From positions 1 through 64,000 of the forward strand of contig CAVYBR010000004.1 in the NCBI GenBank assembly GCA_963766765.1: 64,000 nucleotides of DNA. Reading direction: 5' to 3'. A program made the translations under genes and the position numbers. A model generated the notes under the pieces. The model did no database searches. It was not told the DNA's origin and saw nothing but the letters and a program-made list of their open reading frames with translations. The DNA is from JACCQS01 sp963766765. Its GTDB lineage: Bacteria; Actinomycetota; Actinomycetes; Mycobacteriales; Geodermatophilaceae. This document shows positions 24,742-33,493 of the stretch, piece by piece; position 1 is the stretch's first letter, and each line of letters starts with the position of its first letter.

Positions 24742-25731
24742 TCAGCGCAGGGCTGGGGCTACCTCGCGTTCGAACAACTCGATGCCGCTGCGGTCGTAGG
24801 CAGCCTCAGCGAAGTAGCAGATCGCGTACGTCATCCCCATGTTCTTGGCTGAGGTCAGGGACTCGATGATCTGCTCCGGGGTTCCGACCGCCGGGCCGCG
24901 CCGCGCGTCAGCAACTGCCTTGTCAGCGCGCGCAGCGCCGACGATGCCGCGGTAATGGTTTCCGAACCATTCCAGCCGCTCGTCCACCTCCGCCTGGTCG
25001 GCTCCGATGAACACGTTGTAGTTGGCACTGCGGGTGATCTCCGAGAAGTCGCGGCCGAGATCCTTGCAGTGACCCTCGAGAACCGCCGACTTGTGCGCGA
25101 ACGCATCCGGGGTCCCGTCGAAGTTCGTGTACGCAGCGTTCTCCGCAGCGATCCGCAGGGTCTTCTTCTCACCGCCGCCGGCGACCCAGAGCGGGATCCC
25201 GCCTTCTTGCACCGGCTGCGGACGGCAGATTGCCCGGTCGACCTGGTAGTGCTCTCCGTCGAGGGTTGCGCGCCCGGTCTCCCACATCTGACGCATGATC
25301 TGGATCCCCTCAGCCAGCATTGCCAGCCGGATGCCGGGCCGTGGGAACCCGTATCCGAATGCGCGCCACTCGTTCTCGTACCACCCGGCGCCGATCCCCA
25401 TCTCGAGGCGGCCGCCGCTGATGATGTCCACGGTCGCCGCGACCTTGGCGAGGTAGGCCGGGTTCCGATAGGCCATGCACGTGCACATCTGACCGAGCCG
25501 CACCCGCGACGTGCTCGCGGCAAACGCGGCCATCAGGGTCCAGGCTTCGTGGGTAGCCTCGTCGGTCGGCTTGGGGATGGTGTGGAAGTGGTCGTATACC
25601 CAGATCGACTCCCACGTGTCGCCGGCGTCGGCGTGCGCCGCAACCGAATGCATGACCGACCACTGGTCGGCGGGATCGATGCCGGCGAGGTCGAGTCGCC
25701 AGCCCTGCGGGATGAACATTCCGAAGCGCAT
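24742..25731 (-). CDS. LLM-class F420-dependent oxidoreductase
   Basis: Luciferase-like monooxygenase TIM barrel of 329 residues starting MRFGMFIPQGW, with GAGG-type RBS GAGGGA before the ATG. Family blocks visible: WESIWVYDHFH, STSRVRLGQMCTCMAYRNPAYLAK, ISGGRLEMGIGAGWYENEW and GIPLWVAGGGEKKTLR. Actinobacterial members with this pattern usually use F420 rather than FMN. The substrate is unknown. The upstream frame appears to read into the PhyH gene, but that join is a frameshift artefact; the true start is at 25731. Confidence 0.9.
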   Translation of the reverse strand: MRFGMFIPQGWRLDLAGIDPADQWSVMHSVAAHADAGDTWESIWVYDHFHTIPKPTDEATHEAWTLMAAFAASTSRVRLGQMCTCMAYRNPAYLAKVAATVDIISGGRLEMGIGAGWYENEWRAFGYGFPRPGIRLAMLAEGIQIMRQMWETGRATLDGEHYQVDRAICRPQPVQEGGIPLWVAGGGEKKTLRIAAENAAYTNFDGTPDAFAHKSAVLEGHCKDLGRDFSEITRSANYNVFIGADQAEVDERLEWFGNHYRGIVGAARADKAVADARRGPAVGTPEQIIESLTSAKNMGMTYAICYFAEAAYDRSGIELFEREVAPALR

Positions 25732-25774
25732 GTCCCTCAACCTACGACTCTGCACCGCCGGGGTTTGGCTCCGG

Positions 25775-26593
25775 TCAGTCCGAGCCCGTCCAGACCACCG
25801 GGAACAGCGGATGATCCATCGGCCGACCGGCGCCGAGTTCCCGGTCCAGCCCCTCGAACGGAGGTGATGTCCGCCACCGTCGCGGTGCATGCCGCGCGGT
25901 GTCGGACAGGTAGCGCAGCGAGAGCACCCGCCGCCGGCCGGCGAACGGGAATCCCGGCGCCCCGTGCACGGACAGGAAGTCGAAGAAGATGGCGTCGCCA
26001 GGCTCCATCTCGTAGCTGCTTGATGTCGAACGCGGACCGGTCGGCCTCGACGTCCGGCAGTTCGGCGAGTGCGCCCTTCGGGAAACCACTTCGCCTCGCC
26101 GGCAAGGAATGTGCGCGGCATCAGCCACGGGCCGCGGTGCGTGCCGGCGAGCATCTCGAGGCAACCGGCCTCCGGAACCGGGTCGACCGGGATCCACGCG
26201 CTGACACCGCGGCCGTCGACGTTGTAGTACGGCTGGTCCTGGTGCCACGGCGTGCGCTGCTTGGTTCCGCCCTCCTTCACCAGCACGTGATCGTGATAGA
26301 GCCGGACTTGATGGCGTGGCCATCAAGGCGCCGGCGATCGCCGGGACGCGCGAGTGTTGGGCGAGTTCGGCGATCTCCGGGACGTCCGACCAGCGGCAGA
26401 AGTCCTCGGTGAAGCGACCCGGATCATCGCCGCCGCTGGCCACGAGAGCCAGCGGACTGGGTTCGGCCAGCACGCGGTCGATGCCCCGCATTGCCTGCTC
26501 GATCTGGGCAGGATCCAGGACTCCACGGACGCACACGACGCCATCGCGGGCAAAGGCGGCAACGACGTCGTCGCCCAATGCAAAGGCGCTCAC
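25775..26593 (-). CDS. phytanoyl-CoA dioxygenase (PhyH) family protein, three frameshifts
   Basis: Fe(II)/2-oxoglutarate dioxygenase. GTG 26593 gives MSAFALGDDVVAAFARDGVV. The family core is split over frames. Residues to ALMATPS are in frame 1. TPWHQDQPYYNVDGRGVSAW, with the HxD iron ligands, to AKWFP is in frame 2. ALAELPDVEADRSAFDIK is in frame 3. SYEMEPGDAIFFDFLSVHGAPGFP, with the distal His, returns to frame 1. Breaks fall near 26308, 26083 and 26015, each by one base. Reassembled, the protein would be complete at about 270 residues. Either sequencing error or a decaying gene; given the many indels in this window I favour error. Substrate unknown. Confidence 0.75.
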   Translation of the reverse strand: MSAFALGDDVVAAFARDGVVCVRGVLDPAQIEQAMRGIDRVLAEPSPLALVASGGDDPGRFTEDFCRWSDVPEIAELAQHSRVPAIAGALMATPSSPALSRSRAGEGGRNQAAHAVAPGPAVLQRRRPRCQRVDPGRPGSGGRLPRDARRHAPRPVADAAHIPCRRGEVVSRRAHSPNCRTSRPTGPRSTSSSYEMEPGDAIFFDFLSVHGAPGFPFAGRRRVLSLRYLSDTARHAPRRWRTSPPFEGLDRELGAGRPMDHPLFPVVWTGSD

Positions 26594-26613
26594 GGGCGGA
26601 GCCTAGACGACTG

Positions 26614-27380
26614 TCAGGTCTGCGGCTCCTCGGCGTCCGGGTAGTGCACCCGCCACCAGTCGCTCCACTGCGCGACGGTCCTGGCGAAGTCGGCATCGCC
26701 CTGGCCGTAGGTCGTCACGATGGCCATTGCACCCTTCGACTCCCCCTGAGCGCCGGGCTTGTCGGCGGCTACCAGCAAACCCGGACCGAGAGAGTCCACG
26801 GTGACTCCGGTCTGGTGTTCGGAAACGAACCAGCCGGTCCCGCGTAGATCGAGTCCGGCACCGGCCGCCACGTCGTACCCGGCGCCCGGAGCGACGCCGG
26901 CCAATCCCAGCGCCGCGCGGACGGACTCGAGCCCTTTGCCGTCCACATTGAGGAAGACCGTGCGGCGCATGTTGTCCGGCTGTAGCTCCAGCGTGAAGCG
27001 GAGCTGTTGCAGGAACGAGGTCCAGCCCTCGGTGATGTCGTCGTACCAGTCATCCCACAGCTCACCGGCGCCCCGTGCGCCACGAGTGATGCGCACGGTC
27101 GTGCCGCCAGCGGACTCGCGGAGTTCGAAGCGGTCGCCGCCCTCGCTCCAGGTGCCGTCCTCCGAACCGCGGTCCAGCTCGAGGACGTACGGCGTGTCGA
27201 TCTCACGTGCGTGCTGTCGAAAGATGTGGTCGATCTCGGGATCGAGCGCCTCGGTGAGCCACCCATGCCAGCGGCGGATGAGGTGCGGCTCACGCAGATG
27301 CGTCCAGACGGTCTCGATCGGCGCGCCCACGGTCACTTCGATGACCACTGGTGCCTCGCCGATCCTGACTCCTCGCTCAT
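26614..27380 (-). CDS. SRPBCC/AHSA1-like protein, probable frameshift near start
   Basis: START-fold protein of about 250 residues: VVIEVTVGAPIETVWTHLREPHLIRRW is the typical opening strand and helix, and WDDWYDDITEGWTSFLQQLR the C-terminal helix of one domain, followed by a second SRPBCC-like half (VDSLGPGLLVAADKPGAQGES). ATG 27380 overlaps the ArsR stop (ATGA), a classic coupled pair, but its frame closes after 15 codons. The domain continues in another frame from GTG 27348, so one base is probably missing around 27350. ArsR plus AHSA1 pairs are common; ligand unknown. Confidence 0.75.
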
Positions 27381-28034
27381 GCTGGTCTTCCCTTCGATGC
27401 GTCCATTCCCTGGCGGTTTTGGCCAAAACCGCCAAGCGGAGCCGGGTCGGGCTCGGCCTGGGCGGCCGGATGACCACCGACCACGACCCGGTAGCGGCGG
27501 CCACTGGTCGTGTTGAAGCGCTGCGCCACGTCGGCGACCGCCGTGGCGAGTGCGTCGGTGAACTCATGGACTGCCGCGGGCGCCGCAAAGCCCACCTCGG
27601 TCTCGATCGTGAAGGTCGAGCAGCCGCTTGCCCTGCTCGTTGGCCGCAGCCCGCATTCTGGAGACGTCTCCGACGGTCCGTCCCGCGGCGGCGACCAGGT
27701 GCTCGGCGGCAAACGCATCGCGGGTGACGAGTGGATCGGTGGCTCTGCTCATCACCGAGGGATCCACGACAAAGGCATCCGCGCTCGCCCGCACGAGCCG
27801 TTCGGTGCAGCCGCGGCGCTGACGCAACTCCACCAACTCGACCAAGCCGGCCCGCTCCAGCACCCGTAGGTGATAGTTGGCCTTCTGCCGAGACAGGCCC
27901 AGCCGGGCCGCCAGCTCAGTTGCTGAGGCCGGTTCGGCAAGCGCCGCGAGGAGGCGCCGACGCAGCGGGGACAGTGCGGCACGCAAGCGGGCCGGGTCGT
28001 CCACGAACTGCATGGCGCCCATGGCCGCCATCAT
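27377..28034 (-). CDS. ArsR/SmtB-family winged-helix regulator, one frameshift
   Basis: HTH regulator. The domain LRRRLLAALAEPASATELAARLGLSRQKANYHLRVLERAGLVEL covers about residues 20-65. The frame breaks near 27625 (one extra base); the C-terminal half (TFTIETEVGFAAPAAVHEFTDALATAVADV) reads on in the other frame to the stop at 27377. Start is among ATG 28034, 28031 and 28022; no RBS is visible. There are no Cys metal-site motifs. A TTGACAA/TTGTCAA palindrome covers its upstream edge and lies between it and the divergent ccr, so it may autoregulate and control ccr. Its last codons are encoded by a TGGCGGTTT palindromic repeat (27411-27434). Confidence 0.8.
27411..27434. repeat. TGGCGGTTT palindromic repeat, copy 1
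   Basis: Perfect 24-bp palindrome: TGGCGGTTTTGG followed by its reverse complement. It lies inside the 3' end of the ArsR frame. Related copies are at 33464-33487 and twice at 62208-62265. Confidence 0.85.
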
Positions 28035-28038
28035 GCTT

Positions 28039-28058
28039 TTGACAATCAAATTTGTCAA
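28039..28058. promoter_or_regulatory. palindromic operator between arsR-type gene and ccr
   Basis: TTGACAA, 6-bp spacer, TTGTCAA: a perfect 7-bp inverted repeat immediately upstream of the ArsR-family start codons and 80 nt before the ccr start. The position suits a repressor that controls both divergent genes. Binding is inferred. Confidence 0.7.
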
Positions 28059-28138
28059 TTGCTGTCACGGCGGCAAAACCCCCGCTTGCTACCGTGCTGC
28101 CCACTTTTCCGCCAACCCGGTACAGGAGGATGCACCTC

Positions 28139-29470
28139 GTGAAGCAGATCTCCGAAGCGATCCACGCCGATGCGCTCTGCGAGATCGGCGACCTCGCTGT
28201 ACCGGAGTCCTACCGGGGTGTCGTGGTCCGCGAGGAAGACCAGGAGATGTTCGCGGGCCAGGAGACGCGGGACAAGGACCCGCGGCGTTCACTGACCATT
28301 CAGGACGTCCCCACGCCCGAACTCGGCCCCGGTGAGGCGCTCATCGCGGTGATGGCCAGCGCCGTGAACTACAACACCGTGTGGACCTCCATCTTCGAGC
28401 CTGTCTCGACCTTCGGTTTCCTGAAGCGCTACGGCCGGCTCTCGCCGCTGACCAAGCGCCACGATCTGCCCTATCACGTGGTCGGCTCGGACATGTCCGG
28501 AGTTGTCCTCCGGGTCGGAGTGGGGGTCAACAAGTGGAAGCCGGGCGACGAAGTGGTTGCCCACTGCCTGTCGGTCGAACTCGAGGACTCGGCCGGCCAC
28601 GACGACACGATGCTCGATCCAGAACAGCGGATCTGGGGCTTCGAGACCAACTTCGGCGGGCTGGCCGAGCTGGCTCTGGTGAAGTCCAACCAGCTGATGC
28701 CCAAGGCAGCCCACCTGACCTGGGAGGAGGCAGCCTGTCCGGGTCTGGTCAACTCGACCGCCTATCGCCAACTCGTGGGCAAGCATGGCGCTGCGATGAA
28801 ACAGGGCGACGTCGTCCTCATCTGGGGAGCCTCCGGGGGGCTCGGCTCGTACGCGACTCAGTACGTCCTCAACGGGGGCGGAATCCCGATCTGCGTCGTC
28901 AGCAGTCCGGAAAAGGCGGAGATCGCCCGTCGTATGGGCGCGGATCTGGTCATCGACCGCAGTGCCGAGGGCTACCAGTTCTGGAAGAACGAGCACGACC
29001 AGGACCCCAAGGAGTGGCAGCGCCTGGGCGCCAAGATCCGCGAGCTCACCGGCGGCGAGGATCCCGACATCGTCTTCGAGCACCCGGGCCGAGAGACCTT
29101 CGGCGCCTCGGTCTACGTCACGCGGCGGGGCGGCACGATCGTCACCTGCGCCTCGACCAGTGGGTTCTTGCACAGCTACGACAACCGCTACCTCTGGATG
29201 AACCTCAAACGCATCGTCGGATCCCACTTCGCCAACTATCGAGAAGCCTGGGAAGCCAATCGTCTGATCGCCAGAGGTGCGATCCACCCGACCCTGTCCG
29301 ACGTCTATGCCCTGGAGGACGTCGGACAGGCGGCTTACGACGTACACCGCAACCTGCACCAAGGGAAGGTCGGGGTGCGTTGTCTCGCAACGCAGGACGG
29401 CCTGGGCGTACGTGATCATGAGCTACGCGAGCGCCTCGGCGAGAAGCTGCACAGGTTCCGGCACACCTGA
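28139..29470 (+). CDS. ccr: crotonyl-CoA carboxylase/reductase
   Basis: NADPH-dependent reductive carboxylase making (2S)-ethylmalonyl-CoA from crotonyl-CoA. I chose GTG 28139 because AGGAGGA (28124-28130) sits 8 nt upstream; in-frame ATG 28130 overlaps that RBS. The protein has 443 residues. The MDR Rossmann motif is GASGGLGSYATQ. Residues known to hold CO2 in this family are visible: N79 in NYNTVW, F168 and E169 in GFETNFGG, and His in SHFANYREAW; these separate it from plain enoyl reductases. The C-terminus AAYDVHRNLHQGKVGV is typical. It lies divergent to the ArsR-type gene across a palindrome and supplies the epimerase and Ecm. Confidence 0.97.
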   Translation: MKQISEAIHADALCEIGDLAVPESYRGVVVREEDQEMFAGQETRDKDPRRSLTIQDVPTPELGPGEALIAVMASAVNYNTVWTSIFEPVSTFGFLKRYGRLSPLTKRHDLPYHVVGSDMSGVVLRVGVGVNKWKPGDEVVAHCLSVELEDSAGHDDTMLDPEQRIWGFETNFGGLAELALVKSNQLMPKAAHLTWEEAACPGLVNSTAYRQLVGKHGAAMKQGDVVLIWGASGGLGSYATQYVLNGGGIPICVVSSPEKAEIARRMGADLVIDRSAEGYQFWKNEHDQDPKEWQRLGAKIRELTGGEDPDIVFEHPGRETFGASVYVTRRGGTIVTCASTSGFLHSYDNRYLWMNLKRIVGSHFANYREAWEANRLIARGAIHPTLSDVYALEDVGQAAYDVHRNLHQGKVGVRCLATQDGLGVRDHELRERLGEKLHRFRHT

Positions 29471-29496
29471 CGACTTCGAACGGCGCGCATGGAACT

Positions 29497-30582
29497 ATGT
29501 CGCCCATGGATCGCGACAATCCCCAGGACATCTTTCCGAACGACGGCGCGGCGCACAGCTTCGACGTGGTCATCCGCGGGTACGACCGCTCGCAGGTACA
29601 CGACGTGGTCGACCGCCTGGACGGCGAACTGCGCGTCGCTCTGGCCGACAAGGACGCCTCGGCCGCGAAGGCCAGCGAGCTGGCGGCGACCCTGGCCAAG
29701 GCGCAGGCTGAGCTCGAGGCGCTTCGCCAGACCGCCAAGTCGGCTGCCGCACCCAACTTCGAGTCGATGGGTGCCCGGATCTCGCACATGCTCCAGCTGG
29801 CCGAGGAAGAGGCCAACGACATCCGCCGCATTGCCGGCGAGGAGCAAGAGCGTTCCCAGGCCGAGTTGAAGGCCACTAAGGAACAGGGCGAGCAGATCCG
29901 CACCAAGGCCCAAGCCGACGTCAAGCGGATGACCGAGGAAGCCAAAGCCGAGGCACTCCGGGTCACCGAGGAAGCTCAGGCAGCAGCAGCCAAGACCGTC
30001 GCGGACGCGCAGAAGCAGTCAGACGAACTCGGCGAGCGGGCGCGGGCATCCGCCGAGCAAGCCGAGCTCGACAGCAAGGCCAAGGTTGCCAAGATGGAGG
30101 AGGACTTCCAGCTCGCGCAGAAGGCCCGTCGAGCCGAGGCTGCCCGCGTCGAGCAGGAGCGCGACCAGTCCTCGCGTCGGGATGCGCAGAGCCGCATCGA
30201 GAAGGCCCAGCGAAAGTCCGACGACATGGTGGCGGGCGCCGAGAAGCGGGTCACCGACCTGGACGCCCAGCGCGCGGAACTGCACGCCCGACTCACCCAG
30301 GTTCGCGAGATCCTCGGCGGCCTGCCCGAGCTCGCGATCCCGACTGTCATCGACACCGACGGCGCTCCGAGCGTGCCCCGGCCAGCAGCCTCGAACGGAC
30401 GGCCAACCGGCCAGGAGGCGACCGCGGCCTCGAAGTCCGAGGCTGAGCCCGAGACCGATGAGAAGGCCTCAGCTGCAGAATCCAAGACCGACGTCCAAGG
30501 CGCGCCGCCACCACCGCCGAGTTCGCCGAGCTGGCCGGTGAATCACCCCACCCAGGCGATTCAGATCCCGCGTCAGGGCTGA
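29497..30582 (+). CDS. DivIVA-like coiled-coil protein (FilP/Scy type)
   Basis: A 361-residue cytoskeletal-type protein. The N-terminus FDVVIRGYDRSQVHDVVDRLDGEL is a DivIVA-like hook, followed by an almost continuous coiled coil from about 40 to 270, rich in Ala, Glu, Gln and Lys, then a Pro/Ala/Glu-rich disordered tail. Streptomyces FilP and Scy, which organise polar growth, share this layout and lie near the same acyl-CoA genes as I recall. Start at ATG 29497 or 29506. It ends in a 10-nt convergent overlap with the hydrolase gene. Polar localisation is inferred. Confidence 0.85.
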   Translation: MSPMDRDNPQDIFPNDGAAHSFDVVIRGYDRSQVHDVVDRLDGELRVALADKDASAAKASELAATLAKAQAELEALRQTAKSAAAPNFESMGARISHMLQLAEEEANDIRRIAGEEQERSQAELKATKEQGEQIRTKAQADVKRMTEEAKAEALRVTEEAQAAAAKTVADAQKQSDELGERARASAEQAELDSKAKVAKMEEDFQLAQKARRAEAARVEQERDQSSRRDAQSRIEKAQRKSDDMVAGAEKRVTDLDAQRAELHARLTQVREILGGLPELAIPTVIDTDGAPSVPRPAASNGRPTGQEATAASKSEAEPETDEKASAAESKTDVQGAPPPPPSSPSWPVNHPTQAIQIPRQG

Positions 30583-31316
30583 TCGGGCACGTAGTACGCC
30601 GGAAGCGGGTGGGCGCCAGGGTTGAGTCGGGCGACGATCTCGTCGAGCACGCGCTCGGTATGCCCGACGAACAGGTGCTTGGCGCCCTCGACCGCCACGA
30701 CCTCGGCCTGCGGGATCGCCGCGAGGCGGTCGCGCGCCTCCGCGGGCCGCAGGTAGTCGTCGAACTCCGGTACGAGGGCGATCACCGGCTTTCCTGACTC
30801 TGCCCACGGAGTCAGGTCTTGCGCGGTCGCATAGCGCAACGGCGGAGAGATCAGGATCGCCCCACAGATGGCGGGGTCGCAGCCGTACTTCAGTACGAGG
30901 TCGGTGCCGAAGGACCAGCCGACCAGCCAAGGCTTGGGCAGCTCGTTGAACTCGGCATACTCGATCGCCGCGGCCACATCGAAGCGCTCCTCCACGGCGC
31001 CGGAGAATTCCCCCGTCGAGCGGCCCTGCTCGCTCTGCGTTCCCCGTGTGTTGAACCGGAGTACGGCGATGTCAGCCAGTGCCGGCAGTCGATTGGCGGC
31101 CTTGCGGAAGAGGTGACTGTCCATCATCCCGCCCTGCGTCGGCAGCGGATGCACACAGATCATCGTCGCGACCGGGGGTCGGGCTTTCGGCGTGGCCAGC
31201 TCGGCGACGAGGTCGTGACCGTCGGCTGTCCGAAGCGTGAACAGCTCCCGCGCTGAGGGAAGGATGGTCGTGCCGCGGATCTGCACGCTTTGGCCGTCGC
31301 CGCCGGATGCGCTCAC
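30573..31316 (-). CDS. alpha/beta hydrolase
   Basis: A 247-residue alpha/beta hydrolase fold. HPLPTQGGMMDSHLFRKAA and LRFNTRGTQSEQG form the oxyanion side. The nucleophile elbow is VGWSFGTD (Ser). LVPEFDDYLRP probably carries the acid, and GAKHLFVGH the His. GTG 31316 overlaps the stop of the upstream small Zn protein (GTGA), giving the extra N-terminus VSASGGDGQSV. The fold is that of dienelactone-hydrolase-like enzymes. Substrate unknown. Third gene in the run from 3-hydroxyacyl-CoA dehydrogenase. Confidence 0.88.
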   Translation of the reverse strand: MSASGGDGQSVQIRGTTILPSARELFTLRTADGHDLVAELATPKARPPVATMICVHPLPTQGGMMDSHLFRKAANRLPALADIAVLRFNTRGTQSEQGRSTGEFSGAVEERFDVAAAIEYAEFNELPKPWLVGWSFGTDLVLKYGCDPAICGAILISPPLRYATAQDLTPWAESGKPVIALVPEFDDYLRPAEARDRLAAIPQAEVVAVEGAKHLFVGHTERVLDEIVARLNPGAHPLPAYYVPDQP

Positions 31317-31609
31317 CAACGGCTGCGTCCCGGGTTTCGTCGCGCGCGGGACTGCCAGCACGTGCGGTGCCAGTGTCTGCGGTCTGCCGCCTCGGCGTCT
31401 TCGGCGGGCCAGACCACCAGATGCGGTGTGGCCGGTCGGATCTCGTGGTCGCACCCAGGGCAGCGGTACGTGCTGGACGTCCCTGATCCGGCGAGCGTCC
31501 GGACGACCCAATCGCCGTCCGCGGCTGATTCGATCGCGTCGATGGCCCGGGGGTCCGCGTCGCGGCCGGCCTCCGGCGGCTCGCGGCGTGGTCTTGATCG
31601 GCGCGGCAT
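31313..31609 (-). CDS. small zinc-binding protein
   Basis: A 98-residue basic protein with a probable zinc site: C50 and C53 (CPGCDHEI), H63, then HWHRTC with H79, H81 and C84. Similar short proteins in actinobacteria are often labelled ATP/GTP-binding without support; I see no P-loop. Its ATG overlaps the stop of the 3-hydroxyacyl-CoA dehydrogenase by one base (TGATG) and its stop overlaps the hydrolase GTG, so all three are coupled. Function unknown. Confidence 0.8.
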   Translation of the reverse strand: MPRRSRPRREPPEAGRDADPRAIDAIESAADGDWVVRTLAGSGTSSTYRCPGCDHEIRPATPHLVVWPAEDAEAADRRHWHRTCWQSRARRNPGRSRW

Positions 31610-33387
31610 CAGTGGCTGTAGTCGCGGAAACCCTTGCCGCTCTTGCGGCCCAGGTATCCAGCCGTGACCAGATGCTCCAACAGGGTCGCCGGAGCGAATC
31701 CCGGTTCGCGGAACTCGAGATAGAGCGTGCGCTGGATCGCCAGGGACACATCGAGTCCGACGACGTCGAGCAACTCGAACGGCCCCATGGGATAGCCGCA
31801 GCCGACCTTCATCGCCGAATCGATGTCGTCGGCGGTGGCGTAATGCGCCTGCAACATCTTCACCGCGTCGTTGAGGTAGGGAAAGAGCAGGGCGTTGACG
31901 ATGAAGCCTGCTCGGTCGGCGCAGGTCACCGCGTGCTTGTCCAGCGCCCTGCAGACCTGTTGCAGGGTAGGGACGACATCTGCGGCGGTAGAGATGGTGG
32001 GAACGATCTCGACCAGCTTCATCACGTTGGCCGGGTTGAAGAAGTGCAGGCCCACCACGTCAGCGGGACGCTCACTCGCCTTGGCGCACTCCACGACTGG
32101 GAGACTGGAGGTCGTTGTGGCGAGAATGGCGCCTGGCTTCGTGATCTCGCCCAGGTTGGCGAACAGCACCTGCTTGACGGCCAGGTCCTCGACGACTGCC
32201 TCCACGATCAGGTCCGCGGACCCGAGGTCATCGAGGTTGGTGCTGCCGGTGATGCGGGCCACCGCGGCGTCCCGGTCGGCCTGTTCCAGTCGGCCGCGAC
32301 CGACTGCCTTGTCCATGGACTTGGTGACCGCGCTGACAACCTGCTTGACCTTGTCCTGGCTTCGGGCGACGAACGCCACCTCGAAGCCGCCTCTGGCAAA
32401 GACCTCGACGATGCCGGTCGCCATCGTTCCGGAGCCGACCACACCGACCCGGTCGACACGTCGGACTGCGGCGCCCTGGCCGGTGTCGGTGGGGGTCAGC
32501 GCGTCATCGACGACCTGCGGGCTGTCCCGTTCGGCGTAGGTATAAAAGCCCCGACCGGATTTGCGGCCCAGCAGCCCTGCGGTGACCATCTGCTTGATCA
32601 GCGGCACCGGGGCATGTAGCCGATCGCGCGACTGCCGATACATCGTGTCGAGGATCTCGTAGGCGGTGTCGATACCGATCAGGTCCATCAACGCCAGCGG
32701 CCCCATCGGCAGGCCACAGCCCAGCCGCATCGCGGCGTCGATGTCCTCCCGGGACGCGTACTGGGTCTCGACCATCGACACCGCGTGATTCAGGTAGCCG
32801 AACAACAGAGCGTTGGCGATGAACCCCGCCTTGTCTCCGATCGTCACATCGGTCTTGCCCAGCCGCGCCGCCAGCGCCTCCACGTCCTCGATCACAGCGG
32901 GGTCGGTGACGACGGTGCGGATGACCTCGACGAGTTTCATGACCGGCGCCGGATTGAAGAAGTGCAGACCGATGACCTTGCTGGGGCGGCCAGTCGCAAC
33001 GGAGATCTCGGTAACCGAGAGAGAGGAGGTGTTGGTGGCGAGAATCGTGTCCGGCGGGCAGATTGCGTCCAGCTTCGAAAAGACCTCAGCCTTGAGGTCG
33101 AGATGCTCCGGTACTGCCTCCACGACGAGCTCGGCCTCGGCTAGATCTTCCAGCTTGGTGCTGAACGTGATCCGGCCGAGCAATGCCGCGCGATCGTCCG
33201 CGCTGAGTTTGCCGCGCTCGACCGCGCGGGACGTGGAGTGCTCGACGTGGGCTCGGCCGCGCTCGAGAGCCGCTTCGTCGACTTCGATCCCCGTGACATC
33301 CAGGCCCGAGCGGGAAAAGACCTCGACGATCCCGGCACCCATCGTGCCGAGCCCGACGACGCCGACCCTGGCCAGTTCACGTGCCAC
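31609..33387 (-). CDS. duplicated (two-module) 3-hydroxyacyl-CoA dehydrogenase
   Basis: A 592-residue protein made of two complete 3-hydroxybutyryl-CoA dehydrogenase modules. Module 1 (about 1-285) has VGVVGLGTMGAGIVEVF, IGLHFFNPAPVMKLVEV and GLLGRKSGRGFYTY. Module 2 (about 305-592) has VGVVGSGTMATGIVEVF, VGLHFFNPANVMKLVEI and GYLGRKSGKGFRDYS. Each has NAD-binding and catalytic His-Glu segments, so both may be active. It would reduce acetoacetyl-CoA to 3-hydroxybutyryl-CoA between thiolase and crotonase. GTG start with GGAG upstream. Tandem forms are also known in Streptomyces. Confidence 0.95.
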   Translation of the reverse strand: MARELARVGVVGLGTMGAGIVEVFSRSGLDVTGIEVDEAALERGRAHVEHSTSRAVERGKLSADDRAALLGRITFSTKLEDLAEAELVVEAVPEHLDLKAEVFSKLDAICPPDTILATNTSSLSVTEISVATGRPSKVIGLHFFNPAPVMKLVEVIRTVVTDPAVIEDVEALAARLGKTDVTIGDKAGFIANALLFGYLNHAVSMVETQYASREDIDAAMRLGCGLPMGPLALMDLIGIDTAYEILDTMYRQSRDRLHAPVPLIKQMVTAGLLGRKSGRGFYTYAERDSPQVVDDALTPTDTGQGAAVRRVDRVGVVGSGTMATGIVEVFARGGFEVAFVARSQDKVKQVVSAVTKSMDKAVGRGRLEQADRDAAVARITGSTNLDDLGSADLIVEAVVEDLAVKQVLFANLGEITKPGAILATTTSSLPVVECAKASERPADVVGLHFFNPANVMKLVEIVPTISTAADVVPTLQQVCRALDKHAVTCADRAGFIVNALLFPYLNDAVKMLQAHYATADDIDSAMKVGCGYPMGPFELLDVVGLDVSLAIQRTLYLEFREPGFAPATLLEHLVTAGYLGRKSGKGFRDYSH

Positions 33388-33463
33388 CTGTACTCCTCGA
33401 TGTGCGGTCTCGGATCACCTCGGACCAGTCTCTCAGCCCCGCCGCGCACGGCCGGTCGCACCC

Positions 33464-33487
33464 TGGCGGTTTCCCCGGAAACCGCCA
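33464..33487. repeat. TGGCGGTTT palindromic repeat, copy 2
   Basis: TGGCGGTTTCC, spacer CC, then the reverse complement of the arm. It lies 6 nt past the aldehyde dehydrogenase stop, in the gap before the 3-hydroxyacyl-CoA dehydrogenase gene. No T-run follows on the minus strand. Confidence 0.85.
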
Positions 33488-33493
33488 GCAGCG

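Noticed and set aside
25732..26286. Fusion of a PhyH fragment to the LLM oxidoreductase
   Set aside because: The join results from a frameshift in the PhyH gene; each family is complete on its own with its own start and stop.
30583..31751. Single 392-residue hydrolase with a long N-terminal extension
   Set aside because: The extension is antisense or out-of-frame to the small Zn protein; the GTGA-coupled start at 31316 is better supported.
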